Below are positions 17,297 through 25,377 of a stretch of DNA of 64,000 nt, in pieces (the first letter of the stretch is position 1; each line of letters starts with the position of its first letter). The translations under genes were made by a program, and so were the position numbers. Below the pieces are notes generated by a model. It saw only the letters and a program-made list of their open reading frames with translations. It had not been told where the DNA came from and did not search any database. Where the stretch lies: assembly GCF_000716595.1 (NCBI RefSeq), contig NZ_JNXC01000022.1, positions 124,001-188,000 of the forward strand. The letters are read 5' to 3'. Source of the DNA: Saccharothrix sp. NRRL B-16314. GTDB lineage: Bacteria > Actinomycetota > Actinomycetes > Mycobacteriales > Pseudonocardiaceae.

Positions 17297-18610
17297 TCAG
17301 GGGATGTAGAACGTCATCAGGTCGCCGCGCACCGGCGGGAACAAGGTGTGCAACAGCTCGGCGTTCGGGCCGGGGTAGACGTCCGGTTCCCGCGCGGTCA
17401 GGCCTTTGAGGCCGTGCGGGCCGAACAGCAGCGATGCCAGGAGGTCCGGCGCCACCCCCGCACCGCCCGCCGCGCCCGGTGCCTGCATGGTGCCGCCCGG
17501 CACGACCCGTCCGACCTCGCCCGCCTTGAACGGCAGCCGCACGTGCGAGCGGTAGAAGGAGACCACCGCCTCGCCCTCCTGCTCGCCGAAACCGCCGTCC
17601 GCCAACCGCCGCCCGAACGCCGGCCGCAGGTGCTCCACCAACGCGATCGGGTCGCCGATCCGCACGTAGTAGGAACTCGCGTCCTCCGGCGCCGGCCCCA
17701 GGAACGGCTCCAGCGCCGCACCCGCGACCGTGCCCGGTCGCTCGTTCACCTCGGTGGCCCCGGTCAACGCGAGCAGCGCGTGCGCGGCGGCCTCGTCCAC
17801 GGCCGCCACCTCGCACAGCCGGACGCCCTCGTCCGGCGGGGTGGTGCGCCCGGTCGCCACCGGCACGCCGTCCCGCTCGACCAGCCACTGCGCGCTGCCG
17901 TCCCGCGCCACCAGCCACCGCCACAGGCCGGGGGAGTGCGGCATCCGCAGGTCCGCCCGTGCCTGCTCGGCGTCCTGGAGGCGTTTCATCGTCGGGATGT
18001 CGGCGGCCGTCGCCTCACGCAGGACGTGGCCGGAGCCGTCCGGTCGGCTCGTCACCGGCCGGGTGGCCGAGATGGGGATTGCGTAGGTGTAGCCGAACAG
18101 GCGGTAGAAGTACGGAATGCCGAGCATGACGTTTACCAGCTGACCGCGCGCGGCCGACCGCTCGTGCGCCCACGCCATCAACGCCCGCACCAGCCCACGG
18201 CCCTCGTACGCGCGGTCGGTGGCGACCAGTTCCACCTGGCCCGCCGGGATCTCCAGCCCGTTCAGCACCAGCGTCTCGTCCAGCAGGGTCGCGGTGGACA
18301 CGACCTTGTCGCCGTCCACGACGACCGCGCACGCCTCCCAGCCCGCGTCCGGGTCCTCGATCACCAGGCGGTGGTCGATCGCGTCCGCCGGTTCACCCCG
18401 GTCGGTCAGCAGGGCGGCGATCCCGTCCAGGTCTTCCGGGCGCGCGGTCCGCAGCACCAGCCCACCTGACAGCCCGCTCCCGGTCAGCCCGCCGCCACTT
18501 GACGGCCCGCCGTCGCTCAGCCCGCCGTTGTTCAGCTCGGCACCGTTCAGCCCGCCGTGGCTCAGCCAGCCACCTGACAGCCCGCCGTCGTTCAGCCCGC
18601 CATCGGTCAT
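17297..18610 (-). CDS. Eis-like GNAT acetyltransferase with repeat-built N-terminus
   Basis: 437 residues. From about residue 50 the protein is a complete Eis-family enzyme: N-terminal GNAT (VELVATDRAYEGRGLVRALM is the acetyl-CoA-binding loop), a second GNAT-like domain, and a C-terminal sterol-carrier-like domain ending TFYIP, whose free C-terminal carboxylate is the catalytic base in Eis. Mycobacterial Eis acetylates aminoglycosides. Residues 3-50 are unusual: Leu/Gly pentads such as LNDGG, LSGGW, LSHGG, LNNGG and LSDGG encoded by 15-bp repeats. ATG at 18610 follows GACACT by 6 bases; a later start after the repeat is possible. Confidence 0.85.
   Translation of the reverse strand: MTDGGLNDGGLSGGWLSHGGLNGAELNNGGLSDGGPSSGGGLTGSGLSGGLVLRTARPEDLDGIAALLTDRGEPADAIDHRLVIEDPDAGWEACAVVVDGDKVVSTATLLDETLVLNGLEIPAGQVELVATDRAYEGRGLVRALMAWAHERSAARGQLVNVMLGIPYFYRLFGYTYAIPISATRPVTSRPDGSGHVLREATAADIPTMKRLQDAEQARADLRMPHSPGLWRWLVARDGSAQWLVERDGVPVATGRTTPPDEGVRLCEVAAVDEAAAHALLALTGATEVNERPGTVAGAALEPFLGPAPEDASSYYVRIGDPIALVEHLRPAFGRRLADGGFGEQEGEAVVSFYRSHVRLPFKAGEVGRVVPGGTMQAPGAAGGAGVAPDLLASLLFGPHGLKGLTAREPDVYPGPNAELLHTLFPPVRGDLMTFYIP
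18456..18607. repeat. 15-bp tandem repeat inside Eis-like gene
   Basis: About ten degenerate 15-bp units on the plus strand, for example CAGCCCGCCGTTGTT, CAGCTCGGCACCGTT and CAGCCCGCCGTCGTT. The unit is a multiple of three, so gain or loss of copies keeps the frame. It encodes the Leu/Gly pentads at the N-terminus of the acetyltransferase. Confidence 0.85.
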
Positions 18611-18692
18611 CCGGGCAGTGTCTCGGCGTGCCGCGCGCGACGCCATCGGATTTTCGGTGGCGTTCCGGCCCACGCCACCGCACAATCCGCGC

Positions 18693-19142
18693 ATGCCGTG
18701 GCTCCCCGCTGACTTCGCCCACCCGACCCGCGTCCCGCTCGACGCCGAACACCACCTGCGGCCCATCCGCGAGTCCGATGTGGACATCGACTACCCGGCC
18801 GTGATGGGCTCGCGCGAGCGGCTGTGGTCGCTGTACGGCGAGCACTGGGGCTGGCCGCCGGCCACCATGACCCACGAGCAGGACCGCGTCGACCTCGCCC
18901 GGCACGAACGCGAGCAGGAGGCGCACGAGTCGTTCAACTACGCCCTGTTCAACGCGGACGAGACCGAGCTGCTGGGGTGCGTCTACATCGACCCCGCCGA
19001 CGACGCGCTGATCTCGTGGTGGGTCGTGGACGAGCACGCGGGCACGGACCTGGAGCGCGCGCTGGACGCGTTCGTGCCGAAGTGGATCGCCGAGGTGTGG
19101 CCCTTCACGAGCCCGCGCTACGGGATCGAGGGCCCGCAGTGA
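18693..19142 (+). CDS. GNAT-family N-acetyltransferase
   Basis: 149 residues. The sequence has acetyltransferase features ([55 protein letters not shown]), but the classical Q/RxxGxG/A acetyl-CoA loop is not obvious, so activity is uncertain. ATG at 18693 lies 6 bases after CACAAT and has no Shine-Dalgarno, as expected for leaderless translation. It is divergent from the Eis-like gene with an 82-bp gap. No function can be given beyond the fold. Confidence 0.75.
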   Translation: MPWLPADFAHPTRVPLDAEHHLRPIRESDVDIDYPAVMGSRERLWSLYGEHWGWPPATMTHEQDRVDLARHEREQEAHESFNYALFNADETELLGCVYIDPADDALISWWVVDEHAGTDLERALDAFVPKWIAEVWPFTSPRYGIEGPQ

Positions 19143-19215
19143 CGGAGCGGCCCACGCGACCGAACCGGGGGTCTGCCTGCCTGCGGCCGTTCGGGGGATG
19201 CGAGGATCAGACCCC

Positions 19216-19479
19216 GTGAAGACCTTCGACGAGCTGTTCGCCGAGCTGAGCGAACGCGCACGCACCCGCCCTGAGGGCTCCGCCACCGCCGCGGCTCTGG
19301 AGGCCGGGGTGCATGCGCAGGGCAAGAAGGTGCTGGAGGAGGCCGGCGAGGTCTGGATCGCCGCCGAGCACGAGTCCGACGAGCGCCTGGCCGAAGAGGT
19401 CTCCCAGCTCCTGTACCGCGTGCAGGTGCTCATGCTCGGTCGCGGGCTGACCCTCGAAGACGTGTACAAGCACCTGTGA
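19216..19479 (+). CDS. hisE: phosphoribosyl-ATP pyrophosphatase
   Basis: 87 residues, a full-length HisE: converts PR-ATP to PR-AMP, step two of histidine synthesis. The MazG-like fold is clear from [30 protein letters not shown] (the metal-binding EExxE region) and [22 protein letters not shown] at 19216 with GAGGA 9 bases upstream. It overlaps the next gene by GTGA. In mycobacteria hisE is followed directly by hisG; here hisG is absent from the window, and a monooxygenase-fold gene takes its place. Confidence 0.95.
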   Translation: MKTFDELFAELSERARTRPEGSATAAALEAGVHAQGKKVLEEAGEVWIAAEHESDERLAEEVSQLLYRVQVLMLGRGLTLEDVYKHL

Positions 19480-19763
19480 TCCTGGAAGTCGCCGCGCTCG
19501 ACGTCCGCCCCGGCCTGGAGGCGGACTTCGAGCAAGCGTTCGCGGAGGCGCGCGGGCTCATCGCGCAGTCGCCGGGGTTCGCCTCGCTCGACCTGCGGCG
19601 TTCGGTCGAACAGCCGTCCCGCTACCTGCTGCTGGTGGAGTGGGAGCGGCTGGAGGACCACACGGTCGGCTTCCGCCAAGGGCCGCTGTACCCGCGCTGG
19701 AAGGCGCTGCTGCACCACTTCTACGACCCGTTCCCCGTCGTGGAGCACTACCGCGCTCTCTGA
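19476..19763 (+). CDS. antibiotic-biosynthesis-monooxygenase (ABM) fold protein
   Basis: 95 residues with the dimeric ferredoxin-like ABM fold: [24 protein letters not shown], then [31 protein letters not shown] and a His-rich C-terminus ([15 protein letters not shown]). Members range from quinone monooxygenases to stress proteins, so the activity is open. Its GTG overlaps the hisE stop, implying coupled translation. A link with histidine synthesis is not known. Confidence 0.85.
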   Translation: MILEVAALDVRPGLEADFEQAFAEARGLIAQSPGFASLDLRRSVEQPSRYLLLVEWERLEDHTVGFRQGPLYPRWKALLHHFYDPFPVVEHYRAL

Positions 19764-19770
19764 ACGGCCG

Positions 19771-20394
19771 TCAGCCCCGCCGCAGCAGCTCGATGACCTG
19801 GTCGTCGGTGGTCTGGTCGAAGTGCCGGTAGAACCGGCCGACCGCGCGGAAGTCGGTGCGGGGGTACGGGCACACCACCAGGTCGGCGTCGGCGTTCAAC
19901 GCCCGCACCGACTCCGCCGCACCCACCGGCACCGCCAGCACCAGGCGACGGGGGTTCTGGTCCCGTGCTTCGCGCAGCGCGGCACGGGCGGTGACACCCG
20001 TGGCCAGGCCGTCGTCCACGACCAGCACGTCACGTCCTTCGAGCCGCACCGGGCCGTCCCGGTACAGCTCCAGCCGCCGCCGGGCCTCACGCCGTTCCGC
20101 TTCGCACGTGTCGGCCATGTCGTCGGGGGTGAGGCCGAGGGCGGTCATGGCCTCCTCGTTGAAGATCGGATCGCCGCCGGCGGTGACCGCGCCGATGCCG
20201 AACTCCGGCTGACCGGGCGCCCCGATCTTGCGCGCCACGGCCACGCCCAGCTCACCGCCCAGCGCCGAGGCGACCTCGGCGGCCACCGGCACCCCGCCGC
20301 GCGCGAGGCCGAGCACCAGCGGATCGGTCCAGGACTCGCCGACCAGCGTCCGGGCGAGCACCCGGCCGGCGTCGGAGCGGTCTGTGAACCTCAT
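19771..20394 (-). CDS. phosphoribosyltransferase-domain protein
   Basis: About 207 residues. The PRPP-binding motif VLVVDDGLATGVTARAAL is intact, as is the N-terminal LVLGLARGGVPVAAEVASALG. This is the family of stand-alone PRTases often fused to or found beside dienelactone hydrolases in actinobacteria. I took the ATG at 20394 (MRFTDRSDAG), although GGAGG sits only 1 base before it; the open frame continues upstream through a hydrophobic stretch, but the only upstream start there is a TTG without a ribosome site. Base specificity is unknown. Confidence 0.85.
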   Translation of the reverse strand: MRFTDRSDAGRVLARTLVGESWTDPLVLGLARGGVPVAAEVASALGGELGVAVARKIGAPGQPEFGIGAVTAGGDPIFNEEAMTALGLTPDDMADTCEAERREARRRLELYRDGPVRLEGRDVLVVDDGLATGVTARAALREARDQNPRRLVLAVPVGAAESVRALNADADLVVCPYPRTDFRAVGRFYRHFDQTTDDQVIELLRRG

Positions 20395-20509
20395 GCCTCC
20401 ATGGTGCGCGTGCCTGCCGCCGGCTGCGACCACGGCGACGAGCGCAACCAGAGCGACCAGCAGGACCAAGGCAACCAGGAGGCCCGGTAAGTGACCACCA
20501 GGGCGCCTC

Positions 20510-21286
20510 CTAGCGCTTCCGCACGAAGAGCGACTGCGCCGTCCGCCCCACCGGTCCGCGCTCGTCGTGCAGGACGCTCGTCGCCACGCCGATCCCGGAC
20601 GGCCCGATCACGGTCCGCGCGTCCAGCGCGTACCACTCGCCGACCGGTTCCCGGTGCAGGTGGACGGTCAGGTCGGTGTTGATCGCGTACCACTCGCGGA
20701 TGTCCACCCGGCTGGACACGCCGCTCGCCGAATCCGCCACGGTGAACAGGCGCTGCGCCGCGCTCGGCTCCTCACCCGCCACCACGCGCACGACCGGCCT
20801 CGCCCACACCACCGCGTCACCGGACGTGAAAATCCCGCCGCTCACCGCCCGCCACTCCATCGCGGCCAGGTACCCGCCGCCCCGCCACGCCTCAGGGATG
20901 GCCATCCGCGCGCACCCGAGCGGAGACGCCAACGGCTCACCCGGCCCGGACGCCAGCTCCGCCGTGTCACCGGTGACGATCCGCCACGCCCTCGCCCGCA
21001 GCACCGGCCGGCCCTCGTGAGCCAACTCCGCCGCCAGCAGCTCCACCGAACGCCCCGGCCGGTCGACCGACGCCGTCACGGTCAGCTCCGCCACCGGCAC
21101 CGGCCCCAGCACCTCGAACGTCACCCGCGAGAGCATCGCCTCCGGACGCGGCGCGCACCGCTCCAACGCCCGCACCAGCAGCGCCGACGGCGGCCCGAGG
21201 TGCTGGCTCTCGACGCTCCACGGCCCGGAGGTGTGCCCGGTCGAGGCGAACCTGTCGTCGTCCAGCCGCTCGTAGAAGGCGTCCAC
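20510..21286 (-). CDS. acyl-CoA thioesterase-like double-hotdog protein
   Basis: 258 residues with the thioesterase family layout: GPWSVESQHLGPPSALLVRALER, then VTFEVLGPVPVAELTVTASVDRPGRSVE and, in the second half, the DLTVHLHREPVGEWYALDARTVIGPSGIGVATSVLHDERG block typical of TesB/HotDog_3 enzymes. It hydrolyses acyl-CoA thioesters in the cytoplasm, chain length unknown. The GTG start directly follows the RecB-like stop (TAG then GTG), so it is the second gene of that operon. Confidence 0.88.
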   Translation of the reverse strand: MDAFYERLDDDRFASTGHTSGPWSVESQHLGPPSALLVRALERCAPRPEAMLSRVTFEVLGPVPVAELTVTASVDRPGRSVELLAAELAHEGRPVLRARAWRIVTGDTAELASGPGEPLASPLGCARMAIPEAWRGGGYLAAMEWRAVSGGIFTSGDAVVWARPVVRVVAGEEPSAAQRLFTVADSASGVSSRVDIREWYAINTDLTVHLHREPVGEWYALDARTVIGPSGIGVATSVLHDERGPVGRTAQSLFVRKR

Positions 21287-22153
21287 CTAGTCCGCCCGGT
21301 CCAACGCGGTCTCCACACCCGCGTCCGGCTCGGGCCAGCCCGGGTACGGCGGCGGCGTGCCGTCGAACGCCGGGCACAGCGCCTTGTGGTCGCAGTAGTC
21401 GCACAGCCGGCTCGGGTTCGGCCGGAAGTCACCGGACTTCGCCGCGCGCAGGATGGCGTCCCAGATCGCCTCCAGCGTGCGCTCGAACCGGGTCAGCTCG
21501 GCCTCGTCCGGCTGGTAGGCCAACGCCTGCCGGTCGGCCAGGTACATCAGCCGCAGCTGGCGCGGCACCACGCCGCGCAGCCGCCACAGCACCAGCGCGT
21601 AGAACTTCATCTGGAACAACGCCTTGGCCTCGCCGACCTCGCGCGGCGCGGCGCCCGTCTTGTAGTCGACCACCCGGATCTCGCCGGTCGGCGCCACGTC
21701 CACCCGGTCGACGTACCCGCGCAGCAGCACCCCCGACGGCAGCTCCCACTCCACCAGCAGCTCACGGGCGTCCGCGTCGAACCGGCGCGGGTCCTCCAGG
21801 CCGAAGTAGCCGTCCAGCAGGCCTTCCGCCGACGCCAGCCACTCGTCCTGCTCCGGATCACCCTCGGTGAACAGCTCCGCGAACTCCGGCCGCTCGGCCC
21901 GCACCCGTTCCCAGGCTGGACCGACCAGCGCCCGCGCCGTCTCCGGCAGCCGTTCGGCGGCGGGCAGTCCGAACAAGTCCTCCAGGACCGCGTGCACCAC
22001 CGTGCCGCGCACCTGCGCCCTGGTCGGCTTCTCGGGCAGCCGGTCGACGGCGCGGAAGCGGTAGAGCAGCGGGCACTGCTTGAAGTCGCCCGCGCGGGAG
22101 GGCGACAGCGCTGGCCTGCGAACAGGGCGCTCGGTGATCGTCGGCACTGCCAT
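21287..22153 (-). CDS. RecB-family PD-(D/E)XK nuclease with Fe-S motif (Rv2119-like)
   Basis: 288 residues. PD-(D/E)XK nuclease signatures: LSPSRAGDFKQCPLLYRFRAVDRLP at the N-terminus, RGTVVHAVLEDLF, the catalytic block LRGYVDRVDV..IRVVDYKTG, QMKFYALVLWRLRG, and a C-terminal LCDYCDHKALCPAF which, with the N-terminal Cys, forms the four-Cys cluster of AddB/Cas4-like nucleases. A DNA-repair role is likely. ATG at 22153. Upstream on this strand TTGTCGGGG-N8-TATGGT fits a RecA-independent DNA-damage promoter. The homologue Rv2119 holds the same position near mpa in mycobacteria. Confidence 0.9.
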   Translation of the reverse strand: MAVPTITERPVRRPALSPSRAGDFKQCPLLYRFRAVDRLPEKPTRAQVRGTVVHAVLEDLFGLPAAERLPETARALVGPAWERVRAERPEFAELFTEGDPEQDEWLASAEGLLDGYFGLEDPRRFDADARELLVEWELPSGVLLRGYVDRVDVAPTGEIRVVDYKTGAAPREVGEAKALFQMKFYALVLWRLRGVVPRQLRLMYLADRQALAYQPDEAELTRFERTLEAIWDAILRAAKSGDFRPNPSRLCDYCDHKALCPAFDGTPPPYPGWPEPDAGVETALDRAD

Positions 22154-22161
22154 GGCCCAAG

Positions 22162-22184
22162 ACCATAGGCCACCACCCCGACAA
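22162..22184 (-). promoter_or_regulatory. RecA-NDp (PafBC-type) damage promoter of RecB-like gene
   Basis: On the minus strand TTGTCGGGG (22184-22176), exactly 8 bases, then TATGGT (22167-22162), 8 bases before the ATG. It differs from the published consensus TTGTCRGTG-N8-TANNNT at one nonamer position. It lies in the short gap after the flavin monooxygenase gene, so the nuclease has its own promoter. Confidence 0.65.
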
Positions 22185-22190
22185 GATCGT

Positions 22191-23387
22191 CTAATCGCGG
22201 TGCGGACCGGCCTGCGCGGCAGCACGCGCGTAGTCCCGGAGCTCGACGTCGTCGCTGATGTCCTTGCCCGCCTTGAGCATCAGGTCGAGCAGGAACCGGT
22301 TGCCCAGGAGCGTGTTGCGCATCCGCAGGGCGAACCGGCTCGGCGGCGCGAGGAACTTCCCCGCCCGGTCGCCACCCTTCTGGCACCGTTGCGCGTAGCC
22401 GCGCATGACGTGCTCGTACCGCCGGAACGCGGCCGTGTGGTCGCCGTTCGAAGCGGCCAGCTCGCCCGCGAGCACGTACGCGCCGACGATCGCCGTGCCC
22501 GTTCCCATACCGCCGATGGTGGCGCCGCAAGCCGCGTCGCCGACCAGCGCGACGCGCCCGCGCGACCACGTCGGGACGTCCGCCCGGCTGATCGAGTCGA
22601 AGTACATCTCCGTCGTGCGCGCCAACGACGCCAGCAGCCGGGGCGTCTCCCAGCCCAGCCCGCCGAACGCCTCGGTGATCAACCTGCGCTGCTGCCCCTG
22701 GTCACGCCGGTCGTACTCCAGGCGAGGCGACCGGAACGCCACGAACGCGCTCGCCCGGTCGCCGGTCCCGCTGGTGGAGACGAGCCGTCCCGGCACGTTG
22801 TGGTTCAGCGACCCGGACGGGACGCCGAAGCCGTCGGGCAGGTCCCAGCCGGCGACGTAGTACCCGAGGTGGCTGACGAACCGCTCTTCCGGCCCGAAGA
22901 CGAGGCCCCGCACGCCCGAGTGGATGCCGTCCGCGCCGATGACCAGGTCGAACGTCCGCTCGACGCCGGAAGCGAACGTCACGTCGACCCCGCCGGCCGT
23001 CTCGGTCAACCCGACGACGGAGTCGCCGAACACGTACTCCGCCGCATCCCTGCCGTGCTCGTAGAGCACCCGCGAGAGGTCGGAACGCAGCACTTCCAAC
23101 TCGCCGCCCGCGAAGTCCGCCGGCAGGTGGAGCACCGTGCGCCCCCGCTCGTCGACGAACGTCATCGGGCTGCCACCGGTCTGGATCGCGCGCAGCCGGT
23201 CGAGGACGCCCATGCGTTCCAGCACCGTCATGTGCGCCGCACCGCGGAAGTCCACCGCCGCGCCACCCCGGCGCAGCGCGGGAGCGATCTCCACGACGGT
23301 CGGCTCGAAGCCGTGGCGCGCCAACCAGTAGGCCACGGCCGGTCCCGCGACGCTCGCACCCGAGACGAGAACCCGCTTGTTCGCCAT
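22191..23387 (-). CDS. FAD-dependent monooxygenase (PHBH/TetX-like)
   Basis: 398 residues. The three flavoprotein hydroxylase motifs are present: dinucleotide-binding VLVSGASVAGPAVAYWLARHG, the DG motif DLVIGADGIHSGVR and the GD motif RVALVGDAACGATIGGMGTG. The C-terminal helices fit an aromatic or drug hydroxylase. ATG at 23387 has GGGTGG upstream. It is divergent from a TetR gene whose operator lies between them, so it is likely induced by the compound that it modifies. Antibiotic inactivation is possible, but the substrate is not known. Confidence 0.9.
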   Translation of the reverse strand: MANKRVLVSGASVAGPAVAYWLARHGFEPTVVEIAPALRRGGAAVDFRGAAHMTVLERMGVLDRLRAIQTGGSPMTFVDERGRTVLHLPADFAGGELEVLRSDLSRVLYEHGRDAAEYVFGDSVVGLTETAGGVDVTFASGVERTFDLVIGADGIHSGVRGLVFGPEERFVSHLGYYVAGWDLPDGFGVPSGSLNHNVPGRLVSTSGTGDRASAFVAFRSPRLEYDRRDQGQQRRLITEAFGGLGWETPRLLASLARTTEMYFDSISRADVPTWSRGRVALVGDAACGATIGGMGTGTAIVGAYVLAGELAASNGDHTAAFRRYEHVMRGYAQRCQKGGDRAGKFLAPPSRFALRMRNTLLGNRFLLDLMLKAGKDISDDVELRDYARAAAQAGPHRD

Positions 23388-23444
23388 CGCCACCCACCCC
23401 TGGACTGGGTCCGCTCGAACTGTGTCCGGCGGAAGCAATTATTT

Positions 23445-23463
23445 CTGTGTACCTTAGACACAG
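23445..23463. promoter_or_regulatory. TetR operator in divergent gap
   Basis: Perfect inverted repeat CTGTGT-N7-ACACAG between the monooxygenase and tetR starts. A further half-site CTGTGT lies at 23420-23425 in the same orientation as the left arm. The position allows one dimer to control both divergent genes. Confidence 0.65.
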
Positions 23464-23494
23464 TTCTTGGGCTTGGGCAACACCGGAGGTCACG

Positions 23495-24220
23495 ATGGAC
23501 ACGGCGGGCACCTTCGAGCTGCTGTGGGGTGACCCCCCTGGCCCTCGCCGCGGCCCCAAGCCCGCGCTCAGCCACGAGCTCATCGCCAGGACCGGCATCG
23601 GGATCGCGGACGCCGACGGGCTCGCCGCCGTCTCGATGCAGCGCGTCGCCGCCGAACTCGGCTTCACGAAGATGTCCCTCTACCGCTACGTGCCCGGGAA
23701 GGCCGAGCTGGTCGCGCTCATGGCCGACCTCGCGATGGGCACGCCACCCGAAGACCTCCACGACGGCGACTGGTGCGACCGGCTCCGAACGTGGGCGCTG
23801 GCGCTCCTACCGGGCTTCTTGAGCCACCCGTGGGTCTTGGAGGTCACCACGGGTCCGCACGTCGTCGGGCCCAACGAGCTGGCCTGGATGGAAGCCGCCC
23901 TCGCCGTCCTGGACGGCACGGGCCTGCCGGGCGTCGAACGGATGGACGTGCTGGCCGTGCTCGCCGGGCACGTCCGCAGCCTGGCCCAACAGGTCGCGAA
24001 GACACCGGGCGGCGACACTGGCGCCCAATTCGGCGCCGTCCTGGCGGAGGTGGTGTTCCAGCGCGGGGACCGCTACCCCCACACCAGGGCGGTGTTGGCG
24101 GAGTCGATAGCCGGGGGAGATCAGGACAAGGCCCTCGACTTCGGCCTCGACCTCATCGTCGACGGCCTCCGGGCCAGGGTGGAACGCGCGCGGAGCAGCG
24201 GCGATTCAACACGCCGCTGA
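23495..24220 (+). CDS. TetR-family regulator with TetR_C_1 domain
   Basis: 241 residues. The HTH is at about residues 30-75 (HELIARTGIGIADADGLAAVSMQRVAAELGFTKMSLYRYVPGKAEL), preceded by a flexible N-terminal 25 residues (WGDPPGPRRGPKPA) as in this TetR subfamily. The C-terminal helical domain (HPWVLEVTTGPHVVGPNELAWMEAAL) matches tetracycline-repressor-like C1. ATG at 23495 with GGAGG 6 bases upstream. It probably represses the divergent monooxygenase and itself through the palindrome at 23445-23463. Confidence 0.92.
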   Translation: MDTAGTFELLWGDPPGPRRGPKPALSHELIARTGIGIADADGLAAVSMQRVAAELGFTKMSLYRYVPGKAELVALMADLAMGTPPEDLHDGDWCDRLRTWALALLPGFLSHPWVLEVTTGPHVVGPNELAWMEAALAVLDGTGLPGVERMDVLAVLAGHVRSLAQQVAKTPGGDTGAQFGAVLAEVVFQRGDRYPHTRAVLAESIAGGDQDKALDFGLDLIVDGLRARVERARSSGDSTRR

Positions 24221-24246
24221 TACACGCCTGCCCCTAGGCTCGGTCC

Positions 24247-25377
24247 GTGGCGACGACGGGCAGTTGGCGGCGGCAGGTCGGCAGGGACGGCGGGCTGCCG
24301 CTGTTCCGCGCGGCCGGGATCCCGGTGCTGCTCGCGCCCTCCTGGTGGCTCGGCTCGGCGGCCATCGTGGTCCTCTACGCGCCGCTCGTCGGCCGCATCG
24401 CGCCCGGCACCGGCGGCCTCACCGGCGTGCTCCTCGCCGCCACCTTCGCGATCTTCCTCGGGCTCTCCGTGCTGGCGCACGAACTCGGCCACAGCCTGGT
24501 CGCGCTGCGCCTGGGCCTCCCGGTGCGCCGGCTGCGCCTGTTCCTGCTCGGCGGCGTGTCCGAGGTGATGCGCACCCCGACCCGACCGGCCCACGAAGGC
24601 GCGATCGCCGCCGCGGGCCCGATCGTCTCCATCGCGCTCGCCGGGGTGTTCGCGCTGGTCGCCGCCGCCATCCCGTACCCCGAAGCGGTCTGGCTGCTGA
24701 TCGCCCAGACCGCCTTCGCCAACGCCGCCGTCGCCGTGTTCAACCTGCTGCCCGGCCTGCCGCTGGACGGCGGCCGAATCCTGCGCGCGGGCGTGTGGGC
24801 GCTCACGGGCCGCCGTGCGACGGGCACGAAAGCCGCCGTCATCGGTGGCGGCGTGGTGGCCGCGCTGCTCGTCGTGTGGGCGATCTGGGGCGTCATGGAA
24901 GGCGCCGAGGACCGCTGGCTCCGCTTCGGCGTGTGCCTGCTGACCGCGTGGTTCGTGCTGGCCGGCGCGCGCGGCGAGTTCACCGCCGAGCGCCGCAGCA
25001 CCTGGCCGGACGGCCTGACGCTGGGCGAACTCGTCCGCCCCGTCCTCCAGCTGCCCGCCGAGAGCCCGGTGTCCGGTGCGCTCACCGCGTCCGCCGGCCG
25101 GGGCGTGGTCCTGGTCCGCGCGGACGGTGTCGCGGCCGGCCTCCTCGACCGCGAGCTGGCCCGCAGGCTGGCCGACACCTCGCCGCACGCGCCCGCCGAG
25201 CAGGCGGCCGTGCCGATCCGGCCTGAAACCGTGCTGCTGGCGAACGAGAGCGGCGCCGAAGTGGTGGAGCGCGTGCGCGGCACCGCCGCCTGGGAGTACC
25301 TGGTCGTCGACCTCGAAGGACGACCGGCGGGCGTGCTGCGCCGCGAGGACCTCAAGGCCGCGCTGAACCGCCGCTGA
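24247..25377 (+). CDS. M50-family site-2 protease with CBS-like C-terminus
   Basis: 376 residues. Intramembrane zinc protease: HELGH at residues 78-82 gives two zinc ligands, and NLLPGLPLDGGRIL supplies the third. About six membrane helices precede a cytoplasmic region (about 250-376) that resembles a CBS pair, as in Rip3-type proteins. Such proteases cut membrane-bound anti-sigma or signal proteins; no partner is apparent here. GTG at 24247 has TAGGCT 6 bases upstream and no Shine-Dalgarno: leaderless. The position before trmI and mpa is conserved in related actinobacteria. The 3' end overlaps the convergent response regulator by 26 bp. Confidence 0.92.
   Translation: MATTGSWRRQVGRDGGLPLFRAAGIPVLLAPSWWLGSAAIVVLYAPLVGRIAPGTGGLTGVLLAATFAIFLGLSVLAHELGHSLVALRLGLPVRRLRLFLLGGVSEVMRTPTRPAHEGAIAAAGPIVSIALAGVFALVAAAIPYPEAVWLLIAQTAFANAAVAVFNLLPGLPLDGGRILRAGVWALTGRRATGTKAAVIGGGVVAALLVVWAIWGVMEGAEDRWLRFGVCLLTAWFVLAGARGEFTAERRSTWPDGLTLGELVRPVLQLPAESPVSGALTASAGRGVVLVRADGVAAGLLDRELARRLADTSPHAPAEQAAVPIRPETVLLANESGAEVVERVRGTAAWEYLVVDLEGRPAGVLRREDLKAALNRR

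Noticed and set aside
20395..20469. Hydrophobic N-terminal extension of the phosphoribosyltransferase
   Set aside because: Only a TTG without ribosome site could start it; family members are cytosolic and begin near MRFTDR.
22191..24220. Mobile element carrying the monooxygenase-TetR cassette
   Set aside because: No transposase, inverted ends or target duplications were seen around it.
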